Positions 24,990 through 35,784 of a stretch of 64,000 nt of DNA are shown one piece after another. Position 1 is the first letter of the stretch, and every line of letters starts with the position of its first letter. Location of the stretch: the NCBI GenBank assembly GCA_958496175.1, contig OY292278.1, positions 25,172,001 to 25,236,000 on the forward strand, given 5' to 3'. The notes under the pieces were generated by a model, which made no database searches, was not told the DNA's origin, and saw only the letters and a program-made list of their open reading frames with translations. The translations under genes were made by a program, and so were the position numbers. Source of the DNA: Sisyra terminalis. Taxonomy: Eukaryota; Arthropoda; Insecta; Neuroptera; Sisyridae.

Positions 24990-25744
24990 CGGATATAAGT
25001 AATTCTAATTTATACATTATTCATAGTTTATTATGGTCGGAAAACCTTGAACCTATCAATAAACGTTAATTCATTCTCGCACTTCGGATTGTTCATTCAA
25101 CTGTTACAGTATATACCAGGGGTGGGAAAACTTAATACTGATATGATCGAAAATAATTTTTCTTATTTATACACGATCAACTACGAAAAATGGGTTAAAT
25201 TAAAAATACAAATTTAAGGGGATACATGGGTTTAATCGGGGGAAAAACGGTCTATTTTCAACAATTTTTTTCTCATATAAAAATTTATTTAACCTTTTTA
25301 CTGTTATAAACATACACGACAAAACATTTCGGTAATTTTCGTAGAAAAATATTTAAAACTCCGCCATTGCGACGTCATTTTCCACGACCCTTCGGAAAAG
25401 AGATGTGTCCGCGTTGACTATAGAACTCATGGCAGGATCGTCCGTGAAAAAAGGAAAAAAGAAGAGAATTAAATTCGTGTTTTAGTTAAGACCGTTAAGA
25501 CCATAAACTAGAACTAGGACGAAGAGAAAAAAATTAAAAAATAGATTTTGGTAAACATTTTAGCAAAAAAATGCAAATTTCAGTGATATTTGCACTATGT
25601 ATTTTTAAATAGTTTAAATTGAAAAAAACATCCTTCGCTCAAATCCTTGTGACTTGAATTGATTCACGAGTAAATCAGGTCACAATGAATATTTACCAAC
25701 AGAAAAGCAATTCATATGATACTAGAATTGAATTAATAAAAAAC
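24990..25744. other. Unassigned stretch with a GC-richer block
   Basis: Positions 25355-25450 contain GCGACGTCATTTT (CRE-like) and a short frame starting ATGGCAGGATCGTCC at 25430 that encodes an 18-residue Lys-rich peptide ending in a stop. No splice donor or family match was recognised. It could be the edge of an unrecognised transposon. Confidence 0.3.
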
Positions 25745-26110
25745 CGGGAATAGAATTAAAAACAAAGTAGAAAATGCAACATTGCCAGATATTGATGTCG
25801 CAAAAAGAAATATGAACCACAAATGTAATCTATTGTTTGAAAACTAATAACTTTTGAGAATTATTCACAGCCCAAAACTGACAAAACTGATAAATAGCAA
25901 AAATTGATAATTGACTGATGACGAAATGACAATTGAAACCAATGACAACAATCAGTTAGTTGAAAATTGAGACAATACTTATATATCCGTGTTACATTCA
26001 CATGTATGTGTTAACATTCTTTGTTCTATGTTTTTGCCGCCACATATTTGTCTATTATATTGACATTAAAAGTAAATATTGTGTTTAAAATTTTATCGTA
26101 TTTTAGTTAT
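25745..26110 (+). repeat. Dispersed repeat G with half of the palindromic core
   Basis: Starts with half of the palindromic core (AATGCAACATTGCCAGATAT). It continues with the G block (CACAGCCCAAAACTGACAAA ... AATGACAACAATCAGTTAG ... GAGACAATA) and ends with CATATTTGTCTATTATATTG. The entire 365 bp is a reverse-complement match of 43780-44110. No coding sequence. Confidence 0.8.
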
Positions 26111-28140
26111 CAGAAACTACTAATTACTGATGTACAATTTCAGGTACTACTGGTATGTGGTATGGCAGTAATTAAAAATATTTTTTTTTAATTACAACGA
26201 ATAAGAATAACTTCTCATGCGCGTACATTAGTACACACACCGTTTTTTTATTTGTTTCTTACTCTTTCCTGCTGAATGATTGATTTAGTTTTCCATAAAG
26301 CTAAATTCGTCTCCTCAGTGTCGTCTATCTCTGGTGAAGCTCTTAAAATTAAGTATTAATTTTACTTATTAAAATTAAGTAAACTTAAGTAAGCTTAGGA
26401 TTTAAATCCATCTTCTTCCTTTTTTCTTGGAATCTACCTAGTTCTTTTAAATACCATTAAATGAGAATCTTTTTTCTCCTAAAATATGACCTATCTTTTC
26501 TTCTACCATATTCTCCCAATGATGGCTCTTTTGTCGTTGATTCTTTCAATTGCTTTCAAATTTGTCTCAATATAGTTTCAAAGTTTTGAAAAAAATTCTC
26601 ATATGAGTGAAGGGATAAAAAGTCACTAAATTGTCAATATCAAATGAATTATTTAAACTTTAATGAATGAAAAAATCTTTTAAACGTGTTCCAAGTAGAA
26701 TTTCTATTTCTACAATTGTTTTTTTTTTCTTATGATTATAAGATTATGCTGAGCCAGACAAGCGAAGTTGCAGTATTCAGCTGTATCTGTCTCGTAAAGT
26801 ACTATATTTGAAAAACCGGCACACATAAAGAAGCGAAATTAGATTTTCTTTTTAAACGTAACGTCGTAACATTAGCCACAAGCAAATAGAAAATAAATAG
26901 CTGATTTCCCATTTGAAAAGTTTTTGGTGAAATAATCCCGGATTTCGTTTGTCGTAGATGGGAATTAATGACCTTTTTCCTTCGTGTAATGTAATATTTA
27001 ATACCGGGCGGTTTCAAATGTGCCAAGCGGCTATTATCGAATAAAGCGTAGCTTTTACTTATTGCCTCGTTTGTTAATATTTCAAATGAATTTCAAAAAG
27101 AAAATAATAGTTTTCTTCATTGTTGAAACTGTGTAACAAATGGCAGAAATTTTCAACCAAAAAAAATACATGGAAGATTAATTTTAAAGTTGATATCAAA
27201 TAAATGGTTTTTCTTCCTTAAATAAATTGTCGCAGCCTTAAGATTTTAATGAAAAAAAAAAATTAAATAAAACTCAAAATTTAATTAATTCCATTTTAGA
27301 AGAATTTTTTCCCGAATAAATTTCAAGCTCTTCTCGACTAAGACAGACGTCGCGAATTTAAATTTTCTATTCATACCAACGTTTATTTTAAGCCAAGTCA
27401 AATATTAAGGTTTCAAAACATATCATGACTCTATTATATAGATATATATTATAAAGTTATAACATGATGCGGTATACTATATAGATATGAGTCGTTTATA
27501 TTTTACATAAAATAAACATTTATTTCCATAACGAAGTTAGTGAAGAGGATTTGGACATCATAACTGATCGAGTCGAAATTTAATATTTATAACATAAAGG
27601 TTAAGCAAGCGTTTAATATAATAGCATTTAGCGGATTATTTGCCAAGTTATTTTCTGTTCTATGCCCGATATTATCTATATTACAATATATAAATTGGTC
27701 ATTTGTGTTTGTGCTGAAGCTAAACCTTTCGAAAGCTCCGAGCAAATATTTATTCGACAATATTCGTGACATTAACGAGCAATATTTATGTACGAGTAGT
27801 ATTGACAAAAATGATCTTTTGCCTCAGCTCATTGTTAATTTACTTCTAATTTATTAAGCTAATTGATTAAAGTATCAAAATTGTAATCTAAAAAAGTTAA
27901 GCTCTAGCTTATAAAGTTAATTTAAATAAGCATTTTATACAGTTAAAGAACTCTATGAACTTAAACATTTACGCTCAAAACCTTTCATCGTGTATAAAAG
28001 TAAGAAATATAGTTTGTCAAGTAGTTTTCAATCAATCATCAGGAAGATAAAAACAAAAGTCATTGTAAATTTGAACTTATTTTAAATGTGTTCGAAGTTC
28101 CATATTTTGATAACTATTGAACCGATTAGGCTGAAAGAAT
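26111..28140. other. AT-rich stretch without recognised gene
   Basis: No repeat partner or coding signal recognised. A GC-richer patch at 26960-27060 is of unknown meaning. Confidence 0.45.
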
Positions 28141-28149
28141 TAATATAAA

Positions 28150-28640
28150 ATGTGATCTAAAATGTCTTCTGAAAGTACTGGGGAGTCTTAGGAAATGCCT
28201 CGAATGAAATTCAGTCCAATGAGAGGATACTCTCAAACTATATCTCATCGTGATAGAAGATAAGCAATATTTGACCCAAAAATAATGAGACGAATACAAT
28301 ATTGAGGATCGAAGGTCTGCCGGTATAAAGAGGTCATATTGCTCTTGAGAAATCAAAGGCATCCTTATGTCTTGGGGAGGAGAAATCATCCTTGAAGACT
28401 GATAAACCGAACTTTTGTAATCGTCAACGACATTGGATATGCATAGCTAATAGGAAATCATGACATTTAATTTTCCCAGACAGTGAACTTTAAACGTTCA
28501 AAAGTTGTAACAATGAGATTGGAGTGAGACAGAAAACGTTCCCGACACTATCTGTGAGACTCTAATTTGGGGTAGAAAGAGATAGAAATCGATCGAATCG
28601 ACTGTCGCTAGGCCAGCTAAGATCATAGCTATAAAATAAA
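28150..28640 (+). pseudogene. Possible Tc1-like transposase relic
   Basis: The plus-strand segment around 28310-28395 reads RRSAGIKRSYCS, stop, EIKGILMSWGGEIILED. This resembles the central VMVWGGIS box of Tc1-family transposases. Surrounding sequence has stops and frame breaks, and no inverted termini were found. Other explanations, including chance, remain open. Confidence 0.3.
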
Positions 28641-28649
28641 TAAAAATAG

Positions 28650-29985
28650 TGTAAAATAAACGTGTGCGTAATAAAATAAATGTTTTTTTGATATGTCCTG
28701 AAATAAATTCTAACGTACCCGTCAAAATTAAGCGTAAAAATGCAACAATAGGGTAGTACAAAAAATAATTTTTAAGGGGGTACTAAGGGTACTAAGGTAA
28801 GGGAATACTTAGTATTCCCGAGTGGAAATTCAAAATTGCTATATGGAATATGAAGCTCTAAAGTTGAAAAACTGTAAAATTCTGAAAAATAAACTTGGAA
28901 GAATAAAAAAATGATATTCTAGGATGGATCTTCGCTGATGGAAACGTTCTTATTCATCAAACATTCAACAAATATGGCACTTAGGAGCAGGAGGAGTGAT
29001 CTAACATTTTCGTGAAATATCGCGGAACACTTGCATTAATTGTAAGTCTGAAGTAGATCTATTTGATACTACAACAATGGTTGGAAAAATAATATTTAGA
29101 AAGCTATTGATATCTTAAATTAAATCATAACTGGATTATCAGTCTTTCCCTGAATGACTTTTCTTTGAATTCATTAATTAGCAATTAATAATATAAAGTT
29201 CTCCGTTTTGCTCATTTCTTTTTTTGAATTTTCTGGGGTTGGGAACGTCTGCCTCAACCAATATACAATATATATAAATTCATAAACGTAATAGTATTGT
29301 TAATTCAATGATTCCTTCATTCCCCATATTTCAAAAAAATCTAAATCATTGTTAATTCTTACGAACTAAATGAATTTTCCAAGTTCCAAACATCGTTTCA
29401 TTAAGAAAACAATAAATATTATATTCAAAACTATAAGTTTAGTCATCATAATTAGATTCGTGATTCTTTATCTTTATAATTAAAGATCTCTAACTTTTAG
29501 TAAATGGTATAGTATGCAATAAATTTTTATATAATGTTGGTGAAGAAATTGCAACTCTGAAAAACTTAGATGTATTTTTTACAGAACTATTAATCTTTAT
29601 ATGAGATTAACAATAAAAAAGAACTTAAGGAGTTATACGCAGTTGAGATTTCAATTTTTTTTCTGGTTTTCGGAATTTGTGTACTATTATAAATATTCTC
29701 TGAAAAATTTAAGCCAATCTGGTAAATATTTTTGACACCACGTAATTTAAACAAAAACTTCTTTTGAAACTTTAACGCATTTTTCTCAAAACAGTGTTTT
29801 CAAAGTAAATTTTTAGCTTTATTCAGATCACGATATCTCAAAAACGACTCAATCAATTGATCTGAAATTTTAACACTACCTTTTCAAGTATATTCCTCGG
29901 GTAATAGCTCCTGGAATAAGATTTCTGATATTTTTTCTATTTTTTACGTCACCTTTATTAGATCACTTTAGTGCTAGTTTGAAGG
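28650..29985. other. AT-rich stretch without recognised gene
   Basis: Contains a perfect 19-bp palindrome at 28801-28819 (GGGAATACT, central T, AGTATTCCC), directly after two copies of GGTACTAAGG-like sequence. Positions 29640-29960 look like decayed repeat debris, but no partner copy was identified. Confidence 0.45.
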
Positions 29986-29989
29986 GGCA

Positions 29990-30759
29990 CAGAACATTAA
30001 ATCACATTTTTCATTTACTTCCCGGCTCTTTATCGTGCTGATATATTTTGGCACACCTGCTTAATCGACAACAAAAAAAACAAAAAAACGACAACGTTTA
30101 AGTCCGTTTTTAAATTTAATAATCACTAAGGATTTCTACTTCAATTAAATATTTAACTTTAAAAAAACTCCTGTTGCCTACCTATTTGCCTAACTTCAAA
30201 GACGTATGTAAAAGTTAGGCAATTTGAAGTGCTTGTTAAAGTTAGCATGTTTAGTATACTTTATGACGCAGGTAGTAGCTAATATTAGCTTTTAGTAACT
30301 ACCTATGAAATGTTCGCAGCCATTGCAACTGATAAATGGTAAAAATTGACAACTGAATGAAATCGAAATGACAGTTGAAACAAACGATAACAATCCGTTA
30401 GTTCAATTTTGAGACAATAATTGGCAAAATTAATATTTTAAATATATTGAAAAACAAAAAAAGAGAAAATAAGAATATTTAAAAATAATATTTACTAACA
30501 TCGCTTCTACTGCTAAAATGCACTAAAAAGGTAAAAATAAAATTATGAACTGAATCTTCGTACCGATTGGACATTATCGTTATTAAGGAATTATTAGCCA
30601 GTTAATGAGAATCGTAAGCTATTTAGCTGAGCATCAAAACGAAGGGGGCAATCTTGTTTAAGAACGATGTACAACTAGATTACTTACGATTCCCATTTAT
30701 TGGCTAATATCACCTTAATGTCCATGGTGCAATCGGTACCTACTAAGATTGAGTTCATA
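29990..30759 (+). repeat. Dispersed repeat (F core plus G arm), copy 2
   Basis: Inverse-orientation match to 20481-21245. The order here is: the segment with TTTATCGTGCTGATATATTT, the G block (30320-30420, with GACAGTTGAAACAAACGATA), an AT-rich spacer, and the inverted-repeat core F (30544-30759). The sequence right of F (30760-30870) also partly mirrors the spacer left of F, so the palindrome extends beyond the core. Confidence 0.75.
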
Positions 30760-32585
30760 TACTTATTTAATTCATTACCTTTTAGTGCATTTTATCAACA
30801 AGCAAATTCTTTATAATATGTTTTTAAATAGTTTTATTCAAACAATTTTTCGTGAAAATTTTGGTCTAAAATTCGCTTTTTTTTACATTGTCGCCATTTT
30901 TACAAAAAAATTATTTTGATTTTTCCTACAATCAATACCAAGATTTATTATGCTTGTAGAAGATTTTTTTTTAGGTTTCAAATAATCCAAATTAGAGATA
31001 CCATCATCACCGTCAAATGTCTTTTTTGGCGGACCTTCAGGAGATCGTCTACAGGAGCAGTGTTCATCAATATTTTTACATACTCTAAGTGCCATTAGTA
31101 ACTTAAAAGCGAACACTATCTGAATAATTAATTTTTGTATTTGTTCCATTAAATCCTTTTCTATAAAGATTTATTGAAAAAACGTCTTTCTTAGACCGTG
31201 CAACTGCGCATAGCCTCTAAATATATAAAAAGAATAATCAAGATTTTTTTCAGAATCTTAGATAAAGAACACAAAATAAAGTGTTACTTTTAGAGTATAA
31301 GATTTAAGAAAATACTTTTTTTTATTAAAAAAATGAGTTTTTGATAACTTTGTTTTAACAAAACTAATGAAGTTTGAAAAACGTTGTACATAAAGGAAAA
31401 TGTCTAAAAGCTTTTATTTAAATAAATAAACGAATATAAATGCACTAAGAATTTAAAAGTTTAATTCAATGTCTCCTTTGACTCTAAAATTATTTATTTA
31501 TGACTATGAATGTCAGCATTTTTTAAAGTTACTGAAGTCTTTTGAAAAAAAATTGTTCCAGAAGCTAAATTTTGAACATTGAATATTCATTTTTTTTGGC
31601 CTTTATAATTAGAACTTAACTTTTCTTTAATAATCAATTTATAAAAGTTTTGAAAAATTTTAGCCATTTTTCAAGAACCACAAAATGTACAATACTTTCA
31701 ATTTCTCGTCAAAACCCGATTTGTATTCATGACAAAACGCTTCTTTCTTCAATCGTTGACAAGTGTAAATCAATTGTCGGCTTTATATCAAAATTGCACC
31801 AAATAATTTCCAATAAACTCACCTTATAGTCAAATTTTTCTAGCGAAAATGTATTTCGATTTAAACATAAAAATCGGCGATTAAAAGCGAAGCTTTTATA
31901 AAAGTTTTCTAACAATTATCCGAATAAACTTAGGAAGTTCAGTTGAAAACAAATGAAATAAATTTTCTTGGTAAAAACAGGTTTTTACTAGCTAAATGAC
32001 ATTTAAATTTTTAGTTAATTTAGCTAAAACCCAACATGAAAACGAAAGCGCCCTCAAAAGCTCTGCTTTTGAGCAGCGCAAACATTTCACCCGTAAAATT
32101 CAACGCCCAAAAAATAGTTTTCTACTCACTTAAACAAGAAAATGATTTTATATTTTTCCACCAAATTATCTTTTCGTCTCTTTTAAATCTATTCTACTAA
32201 AAATACTTACGTTTAGCGCAATTTTTCCGATGCAAAGTTTCACTCACTTTTCGCTCGCGTTGTTAATTATTATTTAAATAATTTTTACACTTCAAAGTCA
32301 CTTAAGACTTTCCAAAATATCTTTAAATTAAATTTTTATGTAAGTAAAATTAGTTTAAAGTTTCAATTGGCGAAAATTTGCAAAGAACTAACCACTTTAA
32401 AAAAAAAATTAAAAGTAAGCGCAAAAAGTTTTGTTTAAATTTTTGAAAGTTCCAAACTATGTGATTTAAGTGAAAATTGAAACTTTTGTCAGAGTTCAAG
32501 TTATTTTATTGGTTTTTATAACTATTTTAGTCTATATCTATATATGTATGGGGTTTAGGTGAAATTGTAACGCTTACGTAAAACG
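30760..32585. other. AT-rich stretch without recognised gene
   Basis: Apart from the mirrored spacer at its left edge, no recognised features. Positions 30990-31090 are slightly GC-richer, with overlapping short frames on both strands that show no family motifs. Confidence 0.45.
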
Positions 32586-32589
32586 AAAG

Positions 32590-33075
32590 ATAACGTTCAT
32601 CGAAAACGGGCGCAGCACGGATGCGACAACATGCACCCTGGTGTACGGGTAGGAAATAACTACTTCTGGGCGAAAATCTTCTGGATGCGAGCGCAGGCGC
32701 TTGACAACAATCGATTTAACCCATCCTTGTTCATCCCGGGTGGATTTTCCAACCCCTGACTATTGTGTATCGGAATATGGGAACCCGTACTCGTTACAAA
32801 CGAGATATAGTTGTTCAAAAAGATAGAAAGAAACGAGGCTTGATCGTAAAACACAGAATTAATGTTTAGAATAAAATCTTTCTCTCGTTTTTTTTTCTTA
32901 AACCGCCTTAAATAAACTCCCAATAAAATTGTCATCATCGCATATGCAGATCCTAAGCGCGTCGTTTAATTCTCGCAAAACTTGTCATCATCGAGACAAG
33001 TTAACGCCAAGCCGCAAACATGCCATAAACAATCACAATCACCTAACGAAATCATCCGAGATGTCCTCCCCCGTT
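32590..33075. other. GC-richer island, possible promoter or exon
   Basis: Composition departs from the surroundings: many CG dinucleotides at 32600-32720 (such as GGGCGCAGCACGGATGCGAC) and again at 32950-33075. A 92-codon frame on the minus strand (32660-32938) and an open stretch on the plus strand overlap here; neither shows a family motif. It could be a promoter-proximal or regulatory region, or an unrecognised exon. Confidence 0.3.
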
Positions 33076-33584
33076 TCGAATTACAAACTTTTTTAAGGCT
33101 TTCAAAGCTCGCAAGCATAACATATTTTATTCTTTCACACGCGTCTAATTGAATTCTGTTTCAATTTTCTTCGTTTATGCTGATGGCTTTAATTTTTTAA
33201 ATTGTCTCGAATGCATTATACTACGTTCTGTTTTAATTCAGAAATTCATTTGCGTAAGTTTTACGTGTTAGTTCCAACAGTTTTTTTAATTAAATTAAAA
33301 TTGAAGTGGAAGAACGAGTGGATTTAGTGCTTTCAAGAGACCTGAGCGAAAAAAATAAAAAGTATGTCGGAATGTAATTATTGAGAATTTATGTACGTGG
33401 TGATATGATAAAGAACGTAGTGATATGTTGGTCTAACAATTGGGCAACTTTAACACTTTGTTGTTCTAAAAAATAAAAATAAAAAGTTTTACCCAAGTAC
33501 ACATCAAACAACGCACTGTAAAAGAGTCCATTATGTGTTTAAAATGAAATAATTATTTAACGAAAATATCATAGTATTTTCAAA

Positions 33585-34324
33585 AACAGTGTAAAAAAAA
33601 CATTAGAATTTGTGATTCCAAAGCTCAAAAAGTAGCCTGCAATGTTTCACATCTGAAACCTATTCGACATTTCTCATTTAAACAAACTTTCAATATCTTT
33701 TTTTTCAAAATTTTTCACCATTTAGCTAATTTGTTATAGAATAAGATCCCATAAACGCCTGTCCTTCATAACTTTATAAAGGCTAAAATATTATCAGCGC
33801 ATGCTCCCAACAAGGAAGTTTGGGACATAAGTTGTGGCCTTTGGCTACTAACAGGCAAGGTTTGTAAATTACACAGGTTGCTCCATTAGAAAAAAAATTA
33901 CGTCATACGAAGAATTTTGAAATTGAATCAGTCTGAAGATATGTACGAATTTCTTCTGGATACGTCACGTAGCCACCGTGAGGCCACCTGTGTATTTTAT
34001 AAACCTTGACTAACAGGTAATAAAAAGACCAGTAAAAACCAAAAATCAAGAACAGTGTAAAAACAATTAGAATTTGTGATTCCTAGCTAAAAAAGTAGCA
34101 TACAATGCTTCATATCTGAAAACTACCCGACATTTCCCACTGAAAAAAGCTTCCAAGATTTATTTTTCTTTTCAAAATTTTCCACTATATAGATGATTTG
34201 TTTTAGAATAAATTCCCGTGTTTTAAATAAGAAGACGTCTGTTACTTTATTAAAGCTAAAAAATTATGAGCGCATGCTTCCAACTATGAAGTTTGGGACA
34301 GAAGTTGTAGTCTTTGGCTACTAA
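33585..34324 (+). repeat. Local direct duplication, two diverged units
   Basis: Unit 1 (33585-33855) and unit 2 (34052-34324) share TTAGAATTTGTGATTCC, then AAAAAGTAGC, CGACATTTC, GCGCATGCT and GAAGTTTGGGACA, ending TTTGGCTACTAA. The period is about 467 bp. MITE B copy 2 is inserted at the end of unit 1. Confidence 0.8.
33856..34008. mobile_element. MITE family B, copy 2, with 9-bp target duplication
   Basis: Perfect 9-bp direct duplication ACTAACAGG at 33847-33855 and 34009-34017. The 153-bp element starts CAAGGTTTGTAAATTACACA and ends with the near complement (TGTGTATTTTATAAACCTTG). Related copies lie at 3.2 and 42.13 kb. A 9-bp duplication suggests a Mutator-like or Merlin-like origin, but no transposase is present to confirm that. 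Confidence 0.9.
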
Positions 34325-34440
34325 TAAAGAATAATAAAAAATAAACTAATAAAGAAGACCATAAAAATGACCAAGTTCATGGTAATATTCAATCAATATC
34401 GAACCCACTTGTCTAAATCTTAAAGCAGACAGTAGTAAGA

Positions 34441-35028
34441 GCGGAGCACTTTAAAAATTTCGAATATCTTATCAACAAGAAGTGGAGCATGGAGCAGGAA
34501 ATACACAGCCGCATTAACCAAGCCAGAGGAATCTTTACAAAGATGAGAAAAATCAAACTTTATCCCTGGAATCATGGCTAAAAATGGTCCAGCGCTATAT
34601 GCTTCCTATTGTATTTTACGGAATGTAAGGGTAGACTCTTACTCAATGACTTGAAGATAAAATTATCACATGAAATGTGAGTATACCGGCGAATACTGAA
34701 GATAGCTTGGAAAGATCACGTGCGAAATGAAAAAGTACTGACGAGACTTAACACCACTTAAACTCTAATGATATCTATAAAGAAGAGAAAATTACTGTAC
34801 TTTGGTCACGTCATGCTAAATAATAAATATCACTTACTCTAGTTCCGTATTCAGGGTCGGGTTGATGGAAAACGAGCTTTAAGTAGAAGAAGGACTTCCT
34901 TGGTACTTCCTTCCTTGGACTTCCTTCGTGGGTCGTTCGGAATAAGTACTAGAAGATTGTTCAACGTCGCTATATCAAAAATCACAATAGGCATAATAAG
35001 CACCAAAAGAAGAAGAAGAAGGTACTAA
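34441..35028 (+). pseudogene. RTE-like LINE C-terminal relic, single frame with stops
   Basis: One continuous reading frame of 196 codons contains four internal stops but no necessary frameshift. It aligns in order with the C-terminal part of endonuclease/reverse-transcriptase LINEs: FEYLINKKWSMEQEI, RINQARGIFTKMRKI, VYRRILKIAWKDHVRNEKVL, KKRKLLYFGHVMLNNKYHLL, GRVDGKRALSRRRTS, FGISTRRLFNVAISK. It ends at TAA after a (GAA)n-like tail typical of such elements. The reverse-transcriptase domain proper is missing, so the insertion is 5' truncated. The inverted-repeat element at 35020 begins in its tail. Confidence 0.85.
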
Positions 35029-35232
35029 AGGTGTCAAAAATACCAACTGTATTAAAATTGTCTGGCTACTGAGGAAATTTCTTCTAGTAAGTATAGTTGC
35101 AATTTATTAAAAGAAGAGTGTCTGGCAATGGATGATGGCGTGGATTCTCGTGGTATCTCGAAGAAGTAATTAAAAAATATCACTTTACTATTTTATGAAG
35201 TTCAGTTGGTATTTTTTACACCTTTAATACCT
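35020..35232. mobile_element. Short TIR element at the LINE tail
   Basis: Thirty-base terminal inverted repeats: AGGTACTAAAGGTGTCAAAA at the left and the complement AGGTATTAAAGGTGTAAAAA at the right, each continuing into ATACCAACTG. The 213-bp unit has no coding capacity. Its left end overlaps the last codons of the LINE relic, so it inserted at or near the LINE 3' tail. Confidence 0.8.
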
Positions 35233-35369
35233 GTTAAGTGTGAACGTCACAATAACACAAAACTTCATTGTTGCCTATCGTTCTTTTTGTGTTAGAAGGA
35301 TGCGCTGTGAAATTTTCATGAACTTTTAGAAGAAAAACGAAAATTTTTATGACATTAAAAATGTTTTTC

Positions 35370-35440
35370 AGGCATGTCCAACAAACAAGTCGTGGACCTC
35401 AATTCGGTCCACGAACTTATTAAATTTTAAAACACCATGT
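35370..35440 (+). mobile_element. Possible hAT terminus
   Basis: CAGGCATGTCCAACAAAC followed by the inverted pair AGTCGTGGACC ... GGTCCACGAACT. This resembles one end of hAT elements with CAGGGNTGTCCAAC-like termini. No opposite end or duplication was found. Confidence 0.35.
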
Positions 35441-35522
35441 ATAATTATTGCTGTTGCTTTATTATGGGGCATATTCTTCGGTTCACGGCGAAAATAGAAA
35501 TCTTAATTCTAACATTATTTTT

Positions 35523-35781
35523 TAGTAGAAAGGACTTAAAGGATGTAAATCCATATACAAATAATTAATTCAGCAACGTTTCGGTCCTTTATTTGACCTT
35601 TATCAGGCTTCATAATATAAAGTACACAATATACATCTCAAACATTTTTTTTCTGTGTGTGAGATGTATATTGTGTAGTTTTTATTAAGAAGCCTGATGA
35701 AGGTCAAATAAAAGACCGAAACGTTGCTGAATTAAATTAAAAGTATATGGATTTACATCCTTTAAGTCCATTTTCCTACTA
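35523..35781. repeat. Penelope-type palindrome with paired terminal motifs
   Basis: The arms pair TAGTAGAAAGGACTTAAAGG and its complement at the right end, and continue through ATGTAAATCCATAT and the motif region. The right motif (35692-35730) reads CCTGATGA, A, GGTC, loop, GACC, GAAACGTTGC. The left arm carries the same motif on the minus strand, with CTGATAA in place of CTGATGA. The spacer also pairs (ACACAATATACATCTCA with its complement). This is a self-complementary copy of a Penelope-type terminal segment, with no coding sequence. Confidence 0.75.
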
Positions 35782-35784
35782 AAA

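Noticed and set aside
32660..32938. 92-codon minus-strand frame as a gene
   Set aside because: No domain, signal or splice pattern recognised; kept only as part of a GC-richer island.
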